DNA of 64,000 nt from Pelodera strongyloides. Taxonomy: Eukaryota; Nematoda; Chromadorea; Rhabditida; Rhabditidae. The position numbers and the translations under genes were made by a program. The stretch covers positions 186,001 through 250,000 of the forward strand of contig JAANDG010000124.1 of assembly GCA_036852015.1 (NCBI GenBank), given 5' to 3'. A model generated the notes under the pieces. The model made no database searches. It worked only from the letters and a program-made list of their open reading frames with translations, and had not been told where the DNA came from. Below, in pieces: positions 24,301 through 33,601 of this stretch (position 1 is the first letter of the stretch; the number at the start of each line of letters is the position of its first letter).

Positions 24301-26602
24301 TCCTAAGGCTAGGCAAGGGGAGCGCCTTAACTTTATTCCCGACGCCGTGGCATGTTTGCAAGATGGTAGCACTGGACGGGATTCGAACCCGGGTCGTATG
24401 GGTGAGAGACGAGAACTTTGCCAGTGAGCCACGACGCCCCTTTGGTTCCGGAAGCTTCGGACGGGCACCAACAATTTGCATAGGATCCATAGGAAAAGCG
24501 TAGCATATGCTAATTTCCCAAAGTAGGTACAATAGTGCTTTAATCTATTTATTTTGTCTCATTCCAGGATCGACTGTCGGCGAGTGTACGGTTGAAGAGG
24601 CGTGTCGTACCGTGTCGGAGTCGATCAACTATGTCCACAAGAATACGAACGACGTCATTTTGGGTAAGGACTTGTATTTCGTTTTTCATAGTTTGGCCTG
24701 TTTACCTCAGGTTTTGAATTTTTGACATGTTTTTCTTGACTGTTTGTCAGCAAATATGAACTGCTTTGTTGTGATCCAATGCTGATGTACGAAAATTAGT
24801 TCCCCAGAGAACAACGGTGTGAAGTCGTTTACTCACTGAGAATCGGATGTGAACATGATGAAAAGCTGCGCTATTTACCTGTGAAGACAGTGATGTGTGT
24901 TTATCTATTCCTCTGACTAGCCGGAGTCATCCTTACGTTTGTGTGTGGATTCTTTATGGTTACAAATTTGTTGTTGCTTATCGTTCCTTGTCTTTTCAGT
25001 AATCGAGACGATGGCGCGTCAGGGACACACTGTTGGAGGGTCCTTCACTGAACTGGCCCTTATGATTGAGGGCGTTGATGACAAGAAGAGAGTCGGAGTG
25101 TGCATCGACACATGCCATGTATTTGCGGCAGGTTGGTTGTGAATGAATAAGTTTATGACCACATCGAAAAGTGATATAGAAACTAAGTAAGTGTTGGGTA
25201 AGTTTGTTTTAGAAGATTCGTCCCAGGCATTCATGTAGACTGACTCTTCGTTTCAGGTTACGAATTCAACACGACAGCCGGCTACGATGCGATGATGAAA
25301 GAGTTCGAGGAGAAGATCGGATTCGAGTACCTTAAGGGATTCCACGTGAATGACTCGAAAGGTTGGAGTTGAAAAGAATTACATTAGTTATTAACTAATT
25401 ATTAACTAACCTACATTAATTATCTCCTACAGTAATCGTGTAATTGGTTTCGAGTACCCAAATACGATTTTGTAGCTAGCTGATTAACGTTTTGTTTTGC
25501 AATCCGTTGTTTGTTATGGTATCGAACTATTAGCAAGCGTTTGAGTAGTTTTTTATAACCAAGAAATGGGAATTGTTGAAATGTGAAAACTATGGTTGCA
25601 GACAAGTGTGGCATGAGGAAAGACCGTCACGAGCTGATTGGAAAGGGAAATATCAAAGTGGATGGATTCAGGTTGGATATTATGAATTGAGAAATACTTT
25701 CTTGAGAACTGCGGCTTACAGGGAACGTTCATAACACAAAATACAATGTGACCGGAGGTTATCATGAATTACTATTTATTGCTATTCTGTACTTACGATA
25801 TTTAGCAATCTCGAATCCGGTTCCTGCACAGTAGGATAGCATAGTAAGATCGTTTCTGGCAGACGTATGATGACGACTGTTTGAGTAGAATGCACATTAG
25901 CCTGTTAAAATAAAAAAGTAATTGATTGTCTTTTTACTACTGTACTGCAAGATGTTGCATGAATATGATATAGTAATTAGGATCTAGTATATTACAGTAC
26001 GTCCGCTGTCTATTTGGAACAAACACATTCATGTAACACTTGTTTGCAGGCGTATGATGAATGACGACCGGCTGAATGGAATTCCCATGATCCTCGAGAC
26101 TCCCGACACTGGGGACAATTACCCGAAGGAGATGATCCTGCTGCACTCTCTGGAGGAGGGCGCTGAGGAGGAGGAGGAGAGCAAGACCAAGAAGGCAAAG
26201 GTGATATTAAAGTGGTGTGTATGGTTGATGAGGGAGTTCCATCATATGAGGCAAACCGCCTGTGCCTTATCGCTTTAAAAATGTAGGTAGCTGGTAATCA
26301 CATTTGGGAGTAGCATGTGATGAACTTTCTCTTTTTTGTTGCATTACTTTGCATTTACTTATCGTTTCATTTATTTGATGGTTTAAATAATTACTATACA
26401 GTCAAATGATCACTAAAGAATGCCGCACAAGAGGATGACGCTCCTTTCTGATCTGTACTTATCGTTCTATTTAAAGAAGGTGACGATGGCCGCTGACGTG
26501 GATGAACCAGAGGAGGAGGAGCTCAAGGAGGAGGAAGTCGAAGTCCCGGCCAAGAAGAAGAGAGGAGCGGCGAGTGGCCAGAAGAGAAAGGGCAAGAAGT
26601 GA
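18361..26602 (+). CDS. APN1: AP endonuclease, endonuclease IV (APN1) family, with long charged N-terminus
   Basis: Metal-dependent class II AP endonuclease of base excision repair. All nine metal-ligand positions of endonuclease IV are present (874-aa model numbering): H607, H647 (NFHPG), E683 (IETMA), D717 and H720 (GVCIDTCH), H754 (GFHVNDSK), D767 and H769 (DRHELIGKG), E799 (ILETPD). Residues up to about 510 are alternating lysine/arginine-rich and acidic, with RGR-type basic motifs; the C-terminus is also K/E-rich. Exons: 18361-18440, 18525-18840 (or from 18522), 19095-19250, 19564-19705, 19952-20010, 20270-20414, 20611-20669, 21105-21678, 22042-22100, 22305-22362, 22804-22940, 23618-23777, 24568-24663, 25000-25131, 25257-25361, 25602-25671, 26050-26200, 26477-26602. 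The exon 1 ATG follows an in-frame TAA and encodes a basic, acid-free leader resembling a mitochondrial presequence; starting at 18526 instead gives a nuclear-type protein. Identity is firm; the first exon and the exact 20270 and 26477 acceptors are less certain. Confidence 0.92.
22683..22770 (+). pseudogene. Possible relic duplicate of an APN1 exon
   Basis: In the intron just before the exon at 22804, a segment reads [15 protein letters not shown] in one frame, resembling [14 protein letters not shown] of the real exon. By eye about 21 of 30 bases match over the core. It lacks a consistent acceptor and donor in the right phase. It could be a decayed exon duplication or chance. Confidence 0.3.
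22988..23164. mobile_element. MITE family C copy in APN1 intron
   Basis: Starts TTTAAAGTGATACCGGCCGG and ends AAACCGGCCGGTATTTCGCT; inside are TTTATGC and TCTAATTTATGTTCTGC. The right terminal CTTTAA has mutated to CTCTAA. Confidence 0.82.
24050..24527. mobile_element. Family F-like palindrome interrupted by a SINE-1
   Basis: The outer arms are TGGGAAACTTGCATATGA at 24050 and GCATATGCTAATTTCCCA near 24505; inside them TATGTATCCTATATAAATT pairs imperfectly with AATTTGCATAGGATCCATAG. Between the arms sits a SINE-1 (24102-24441). The same palindrome type, uninterrupted, is at 55507-55678. This is nested insertion: palindrome first, SINE later. Confidence 0.68.
24102..24441 (-). mobile_element. 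SINE-1 copy, nearly full length
   Basis: Read on the minus strand it has GGGGCGTCGTGGCTCACTGG (box A-like), GGGTTCGAATCCCG (box B), and a body matching 1030-1260, ending in GAATAAAGTGGTATTCAC. Compared with the copy at 899-1280 it lacks the roughly 50-bp insertion after the head, so it is probably nearer the family consensus. It sits in an APN1 intron. Confidence 0.87.
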
Positions 26603-27547
26603 GTGTTTTGTTAAGGTTACTGTATGTTTTATGACTTTTAGTTTTGCCTTTGCGTCCCGTTATATTTCTTTGCGTGTTGTCTTACCCGGTTGTTCCGTGT
26701 TCTGTTTTTATGGTAAAAAATGTCGCACTTGAAAAATTTACTCTACTCTGTCATTCGTCATTCGTATGAGTGTACTCTGTTACTCGGTATACTCTGTCAT
26801 TCGTAACTGAAAACTTGTCAGGCTAATTGTGGGACTATTTTATTATGATTTTACATTTTTTTGTAATCGTCTGCATTGTAAATCGCGAATTTTCGACCAA
26901 GTTATTTCCGTAAGTGCACTCAAAGAGGAGATATTTGTATTTCTGTACTTTTTTATTTTGTAGGGAATTGATAGATTTGTGCACTTACGGCTGCGTACAA
27001 TTCTGTAAATACGATTTTTTGGTAGTTTTCCGGTGAATATTTTGACCTCCGTTATCGTATGATCTAAGTAGTTTGATCTCATAGCGCTTTATAACGAAAC
27101 TATTATTTCGATCTCGTAACAACCTGTAACCAGTTTTATTACCTTGTATTTTGTTATCAGCGTGGAACCGTGTGATTATTATTTTGATCAATGTAGTAAA
27201 TTTATTCAAGAAAGGTGTGCTATGACACTTGGGTTTAAAGGGTCAAAGACGATCGTATTATTTTAAAAAAAAATTTATGAAAAGGCAAGCGATGCCTAGT
27301 TAACATTCCAAGAGACAGAGGATCAGGTGAGAAAGTCGACGGAGCTTGCGAAGAGTTATTGTTTTATAATTGAATTCGATACATAAATTATTGCGTGGTA
27401 GGTGTTGTGAGCATAGGAGTACGAAGTTGTGTTTGACGCGTTCGTGTGCGAGATGCAGTAGCTCTGAAAGTTTCAGTCAATTTAGGCACACGATTTTGAT
27501 TTGACTGACTTGAACTTGATAGTAGTATAAACGTGAATTTGTTAAAA

Positions 27548-27554
<7 letters not shown>

Positions 27555-27602
<48 letters not shown>
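27555..27602. repeat. Poly(A) homopolymer tract
   Basis: A nearly uninterrupted run of about 46 A. The length may be unreliable in an assembly. The poly-F translations on the minus strand here are artefacts of it. Confidence 0.95.
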
Positions 27603-27604
<2 letters not shown>

Positions 27605-27886
27605 GTAGGAAAAAGGGGGCGCGGCGAAAGAATGGCGCACGTGTGGATAGTTTTGCACACTCTTCGCGCCACATGGGCACTTTTCTCGCGTCGACTAGCG
27701 TTTTACTGATTGTGAATGCCCCGTGGGAAGTAACAGAGAAATGTACAAACCTTCGCGATTCTGCGCACTCCTTCTTTTCGCACGTACACGTTGTCTGAGC
27801 GATATTTTCGGGGGAAAGCTGAAATGTTTACCTAAATAGACCTACGGAATGGATGTTCTTGTTTCTAAATACGCTTTTTAAAGGGA

Positions 27887-28274
27887 CAGGCCCATCAAAA
27901 TAAACCTATATTTACGATACGTTCATAATGACTATCAAGCATTTTTATTACAATATATACAAACTAAATTTCACCATTATTCGCCCTAGACAACTTTTTT
28001 CCAATGCGCTCCACGCATATGTATACCATAAAACTGCAGATTTCAAAGCTATATATGCAAATTTTAATCACATTATAATTTCACGATAAATTTGCATTGA
28101 CGACAAGGATATTTGCGGCTTTACGGTATACATTTGATCTGAGCGCATCGGAAAAAAGTTTCCCATGGCAAATAAATGTGAAATTTAGTTTGAATATATT
28201 GTAATAAAAATGCTTGATAGTCATTATGGACGTATCGTAAATATAGGTTTACTTTGATGGGCCTGCCCTTTAAA
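27887..28274. mobile_element. TTAA palindrome family D copy
   Basis: Starts TTTAAAGGGACAGGCCCATC and ends GATGGGCCTGCCCTTTAA. The arms match through TAAACCTATATTTACGATAC, TCATAATGACTATCAAGC and TTTTTATTACAATATAT. About 388 bp, with arms well over 100 nt. Confidence 0.88.
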
Positions 28275-28341
28275 GATTCAGGACTACTAGCAAGCTTACA
28301 CCTTCGAGGACGCACCTTGACAATTATTGAACCTCTAGTGT

Positions 28342-29900
28342 TTAAACTACTATATTTACAACGGAATGATGGCTATTACACAGAGAACTGGATAAGCTAA
28401 CCTGCTGGATATCTTTCGCGTCGGGGTGCTGCGGTAATTCAGAGCGTAATTGCTGGGGCAATTGCGGGTTAACTCTTCTGTCCGTTGGGGCCACCGACGT
28501 TGATGGAGTGTTGTGACAATTCTGTGTCGGAACATAGACATGCTGGACAATAACTTTGGTGGTCTTTCTGTCTTTTTGTTCCACAATTCGCCTAAGTTTA
28601 GCGACTTCGCACTCCAATCTGAGCTGCTCGTTCATGGAGTGATCCACCTGAATAAGGATCCGTCTACTCATACAGTAATCTAATTACGTCTTATGTTTCA
28701 CAAACCGCGTGCCATACCGTACCACCTAGATATTACCATAATATGTAGCATATATCTCCCGCCACACGTAAGTACGGTATATTGAGATTTGCCCGGAGGG
28801 TATATCTTACTCCATACTACATACGTAAGTATCAACTTATTACTGTAGTTACATACTGGGAATGTATCGCCATGTACATATTACCGTATACTGTAGGCTA
28901 TAACTTAGGCATGTGGTTGTCCGGAGACCATTTAGTCATTCAGGGCTTCACACCAAACAGATTCATAAAAAATTAATGAAACTTACGTATAGAGCAAGAG
29001 TGGTGAGCAGAGATCCATCATCAGTCACAGACTTCTTCTCGTACGAAGACATTTTGAGCATGTCCGGATAGAGTGGAGATTCCCAGTCCGATAATACTTG
29101 CTGAATTGTGAAATTTGCATATACATGAACGTGCAGTTGACTAGAGGGACACACAACGGTAGGCCGCTGATCTGGGGATGTGGGCCCGGTATAGGCGAAC
29201 AAACGTGCACACAAAAGTTAGAGATCGCCATACTCACGCCCACCTCAAGCCGACTCTTCCCCGCTTACAGTACGCCCGAAATAGGTGAGCAACCACGTTT
29301 TTTTGCAGGCCGCACGCCAGCCAAAGCTTCACATTGTAAGGTTGGGCCAAATGTTCGCCAGGATGCGCTACTAATAATATTTCAATAATTTTCGACGATT
29401 ACGTAAAAATATGTAATTACTGACCTGCGCGACCTGTGGTTGATTGACGACCAATTGACATAATTGAAAAAGACGATTCGCTTGGAAATTGAACGAATTC
29501 AAGCTCTGAAACAGTATATAAATATAGTCAATACAAAGAACATTACACTGGTTCGGCATTAACAAGAAACGCTGCGTCCTCTACTTAGGAGGTCTTCAAG
29601 AAAACTCGAATGCTCGCTCGCATGTAGGCTGGGTCACGGACTAAGTGGCGGGTATGCTGCCAAGCCTGGGCGCACCTAATTTCTGCGGTCGCCCATTTTT
29701 TAATTAACTGTAAGGTTTACGCTGAGACTACTGCTAACTTTTCTGATATTACTTATTTGACGCACATTTGTACTGGAATCCGAAGCATTGGATGCGGTTC
29801 GTGGGCGTTTCATTGGACAATCGATGTCACCAAATTCGGGGTCTTCAATTTCTCGCTTAATCGCTCCGCTTTCTTGAAACAGTGTGGAGCCTGACTCCAT
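28342..29900 (-). CDS. Unknown small protein, four exons, about 220 aa
   Basis: Not recognised. Four exons join in phase 0 on the minus strand: 29900-29739, 29505-29425, 29100-28987, 28647-28342. The N-terminus is acidic then basic, with an IKRE tetrapeptide (a sumoylation-type psi-K-x-E site) and a CPMKRPR basic cluster that could be a nuclear localisation signal. The middle exons are likely helical. The last exon starts with a heptad-like stretch (LRLECEVAKLRRIVEQKDRK), plausibly a short coiled coil, then a P/Q-rich tail. A GT donor-like site after DAKDIQQ means the true 3' end could lie further on. The phase agreement and clean TTTCAG/GTAAGT sites are the case for a real gene; expression evidence would settle it. 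Confidence 0.55.
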
Positions 29901-29956
29901 TCTTAAAGTAAATGTAAACTATTGTGCATGTATAAAACAGGGGACGAGGATGGCAG

Positions 29957-30072
29957 GAGAGAGAAAGAGAGAAAGAGAGAGAGAGAGAACGAGTGAGAGA
30001 GAGAACGAGTGGGAGAGAGAACGAGTTAAAGAGAGAACGAGTGAGAGAGAGAACGAGTGAGAAAGAGAATGA
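29957..30072. repeat. GAGA-rich microsatellite with GAGAACGAGT units
   Basis: (GA)n broken by repeated GAGAGAGAACGAGTG units, 60-170 bp upstream of the ATG of the unknown minus-strand gene. It could contribute to its promoter; that is inference from position only. Confidence 0.85.
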
Positions 30073-30341
30073 AGTGCAAGGGAAAAAAACCTAATAATTA
30101 GCCATCTATTCAATATACAGGTGAATTATGTGAATGAAGCAATTGTAACTCAAATTTATGAAAAAAAAATAATTACAGTAAGCATGTAAAAATATAGGTA
30201 ATTAAAACACAGTAATATAGTTAGAACTAACCAGCATTACACCACTACAATCAACGGGATTATTCCCTCGGCGACAATATTGAGTGACGCAAGTAAACTA
30301 CTGTACTTTTATTATTACAGCTTGTTAGTTGCTTTAAAATA

Positions 30342-30483
30342 TAATAGGGTTTCCAAGTATCCCAAAAATTCTGTGTGATTATGTCAATACTACCGTATTT
30401 CTGCACGAAACTTGCATGTATAAAATTAAAAAAATATTATCGTGTATTCCAAAATACTGTAAAATACTTGGAACCCCATTAAT
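30342..30483. mobile_element. Palindromic element family H, copy 2
   Basis: Ends TAATAGGGTTTCCAAGTAT and ATACTTGGAACCCCATTA are inverted repeats; TCTGCACGAAACTTGCATG lies inside. It is flanked on both sides by the same 31-bp sequence (TTACAGCTTGTTAGTTGC, then TTTAAAATATAA) at about 30314 and 30484. Confidence 0.78.
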
Positions 30484-30822
30484 TACAGCTTGTTAGTTGC
30501 TTTAAAATATAAGAATATAAAAAAAGGAGTTACGTTAATACAGTACTACAAAAAGATGTTGACAGTCGACATCATAAAATCAGATCGCCTAGTTGTTTTG
30601 CTTCTCCTAGTCGCTGTGAGCGCCCAGCAAGCCTAGAGCCACCACATAGACAGGGCGGAGCCAGCGCCCCATAGTAAGAACAGACACCAGACAGCGCCTC
30701 TCTCTCATTTATAAAGGGAGGGCTCCGTTTTCCATTCACGTAAACAACAACAACCCAATAAAACAAACAAACAAACACCTGGACAATTTACATATACTGT
30801 AGTTCTGCAACATGAAGACTGG

Positions 30823-30950
30823 AGTTTTTGAAACGCATGCTGGACAACTGAATTCATATGTATCTATGCTAAGTGAGCTCGATTTTTTATTCTAATCATG
30901 CTCATTTGCATATTATACATATAACTGTAGTTATTCAAAAATCCGTGTCA
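30823..30950. mobile_element. MITE family C, partial copy
   Basis: The left half is preserved (GTTTTTGAAACGCATGCTGG, CAACTGAATTCATATG, then TTTATTCTAATCATGC and TCATTTGCATA). The right terminal GGCCGGTATTTCGC is absent. Confidence 0.65.
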
Positions 30951-31736
30951 AGACCCGTACACTAGATAAATTTATGTGAATATGTTCCAGCCTGCAGTAA
31001 ATGGCATAGAATACATGAGAACACAGTGACCCAGCATACGCTTCATAAACCAATTGCCATACCTCTTTAAACTATAACCATAACTTTTTCACTTTGAAAA
31101 GTTTAGCGACCTGCCCATGAATAAACATTTACTCTCACGGCGATGCGGCGCATGCAAATATTTATGAGTCATGATACTTGGTAGTACACAGTAGGAAATG
31201 AAATAAAAAAACGGAACTTTGAAGGTGTGCGGCAAAAAAATCAGGCGTGAATACATCTCGCCGCGCACCAGCCCAGTCATCGCCAGACTCTCGCCTCGCC
31301 AGATCCTGTCTTCTACGCACCCTTTCGCAAAAATCTGGCGAAGGTGGGCCGCACACAATTTTAACCAGTTCTGAATCAATTTTCGAATTTTCGTACGCCT
31401 ACATTTCGCAGCGCAATATTTTAGTGCCAGGGTTTCGCCGCGCACCACCCGAGTTTCGTTAGTGTTGTTGAAAGTGTACGTTTCACTTGTATCGCACATT
31501 CCGCACGGCCTACCAGTAGAATAATTTATTCTTTTTAATTATTTAATCACTTATGACTAAATATTATTTTATTTATACGCCTTTCGCAGGGTTCAATTTT
31601 ATGAGCTCCAGCAACCTTGTTTACGTAGCAACCGCGTGTGTGGTGATTGAACTCGAACAAAACTAGACACAAGTATTTAGACAGGGGCGGACCCTGCTTT
31701 CACATAGAGAGAGAAAGGGGAAATGCAGCTGTTTTT

Positions 31737-31820
31737 CTAAATTCTCTCTCTCTTTCATTCAATTCCTCCCTTATTCTCTCTTTCCCTCCCTCTCTCTCTC
31801 TCTCTCTCTCCCTTTCTCTC
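31737..31820. repeat. CT-rich microsatellite
   Basis: Polypyrimidine tract with (CT)n runs. The R/E-rich frame on the minus strand is a product of it. Confidence 0.9.
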
Positions 31821-32591
31821 ACAACAGCTGACTGCCTATAAATGGAAGTCTGTGATAAAAGTAGACGTCTACTTTCAAACCCTTCTAAAGTAGACATGAC
31901 CGCACACATCGTCTGCATCCAATAGTGCACAGACAAAAAGTGCAAGAAAGGACATTTTCCCAGATTTCTATCATACAAAATTTGAAACCCGACAATCCTA
32001 ATAGTACATTTTTCGAGGACAAAAAAGCACAAGGCCAAAGCACAGACCGTCTATCTTGCCAATATTTCACATGAAAATCTTTACATTTTTCATTACGAAT
32101 TCTGTGATAGACCGAACATTAAAATATAGACGGCACCCGTAACTAGACATAAATAAAACACATAGATTACATCAGAAATAGCTCTATGTGGGAAACAGAT
32201 ATACCGGTGAGAGGTTTATAAGGATTAACAATATAATACGTGCTGAAAGTACCGACTCAATACAAAAGAGACAAGATGCCACTTGTCTTACTGTTACTGG
32301 GCGGTGCGCGAAAACTGAGCTAAAGGTTTGTAAATTTTTTAATTTTTTAATCCAAACAAAGGATCTTCGACTGTGTTGATTGACTGTTGACTATGATTCA
32401 TTGGCCAAAGATCCCATAAACGCGTCAGTTACACATAACTCGCCAAAAATCCAAAAAAAATTCAAAAGCGTATTTTTATGCCAAACCGACGCTAGTAAAC
32501 GAATCCATTAAATTATAAATTAGTGAGAAAAAGATCCCATAAACGCGTCAGTTATTAACTTTGGTCACTAAGCTAAGTTCATAGAGCAACG

Positions 32592-32954
32592 TTTAAAGGG
32601 TCAGGCTCATCAACATAAACCTATATTTATATACGTTCATAATGATGATAAAGCATTTTTATTACAACCTATACAAACCAAACTTCACCTTCATTCACCC
32701 TGGGAAGACCGTAAAACTGAAAATATCCAAGCTGCCTATGCAAATTTATCGTAAAAATAGACTGCGATCAAAATTTGCACATGCAGCTTTGAAAACTGCA
32801 GCTTTACGGTACATATATACTTTGAGCGCATCGGAAAAAGCGCCACAGGGTGAATGAAGGTGAAATTTGGTTTGTATATATTCTAATAAAAATGCTTGTA
32901 AACAGTTTGGACATCTCGTAAGCATAGGTTTAATTTGATGGGCCTGTCCCTTTA
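32592..32954. mobile_element. TTAA palindrome family D copy
   Basis: Starts TTTAAAGGGTCAGGCTCATC and ends GATGGGCCTGTCCCTTTA. The arms pair through AAACCTATATTTA and ATTTTTATTACAACCTATAC. Another TTAA palindrome begins within a few bases at 32959. Confidence 0.86.
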
Positions 32955-32958
32955 GGCA

Positions 32959-33375
32959 TTAAAGGGATAGGTTCACCTCGAATTGCACCTTTTTTATAGT
33001 TTCTATTGACAGTATGACTTATGACGGTCAACATGCGAAAATTGCAGCCAATATTTTCTTTGCTCCTCGAGCCGCCAGGCTCAAGCTCAAAAGCTAAGCC
33101 ACGTGGACTTTATAAAACAACTGGCGTACCGTAGCCCTATCTCTGCACCTCGGCACTTCTAGCCCTATCACGTTAGTTCGCACTTGTTATACCATTTCAC
33201 TGCGGCTACGGTATTCCAGTTGTTTTATAAAGTCGAGGTCGCTTAGCTTTTGAGCTTGCTCCTGGCTCGAGGAGCAAAGAAAGATTACTGCAATTTTGGC
33301 ATGTTGACCGTCATAGGTCATATTATCAATAGAAGTTAAAAAGGGCAATTCGAGGTGAACCTATCCTCCCTTTAA
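32959..33375. mobile_element. Long near-perfect palindrome family E (TTAA ends)
   Basis: Starts TTAAAGGGATAGGTTCACC and ends GGTGAACCTATCCTCCCTTTAA. The arms are about 170 nt each (for example GACGGTCAACATGC against GCATGTTGACCGTC, and CTTTATAAAACAACTGG against CCAGTTGTTTTATAAAG) round a loop of about 60 nt. No coding capacity. A single related end (TTTAAAGGAATGGGTTCACC) lies at 36182. Confidence 0.9.
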
Positions 33376-33601
33376 GTCGCTAAAACTGTTTTACTTTTTG
33401 CGCACGTGTTTAAGCGTGTGATCGTCAGTCTGTCTGGAAAGCCTTTTCCGAACTAATCCGATAAGTCGAGAAAGCTGACCGACCAGTCACAGAAGGAGGC
33501 GTTGGTAATTCATTCTTAGTCGAAGACGGCTTCTTTCTGACTACTTACTTGTCTATAAACAGTTACGTTGGTAATATGATACTATTGTGAAAAGTACTTA
33601 G

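Larger units (their letters stand above)
26603..28341. other. Intergenic region downstream of APN1
   Basis: No supportable coding exon. It contains a run of about 46 A residues at 27555-27602, preceded by AAAAAAAACATAAA, and the family D palindrome at 27887-28274. No second body or target duplication around the A-run was recognised. Confidence 0.5.
29901..33601. other. Repeat-rich region between the unknown gene and the Ulp1-like gene
   Basis: No gene I can support. In order: GA/CT-rich microsatellite (29957-30072), family H palindrome between direct repeats (30312-30515), partial family C element (30823-30950), CT microsatellite (31737-31820), a directly repeated GATCCCATAAACGCGTCAGTTA motif (32408 and 32530), family D palindrome (32592-32954) and family E palindrome (32959-33375). 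A 136-aa open frame at 31089-31499 (-) resembles nothing I know. Confidence 0.5.

Noticed and set aside
27555..27602. Poly(A) run as the tail of a retroposed gene copy
   Set aside because: No recognisable coding or LINE/SINE body lies upstream and no target duplication was seen; may be a plain homopolymer.
31089..31499. 136-codon open frame on the minus strand
   Set aside because: No recognised motif, no splice context, odd composition; it crosses a small repeated TCGCCGCGCACCA motif. An open frame of this length is expected by chance in 64 kb.
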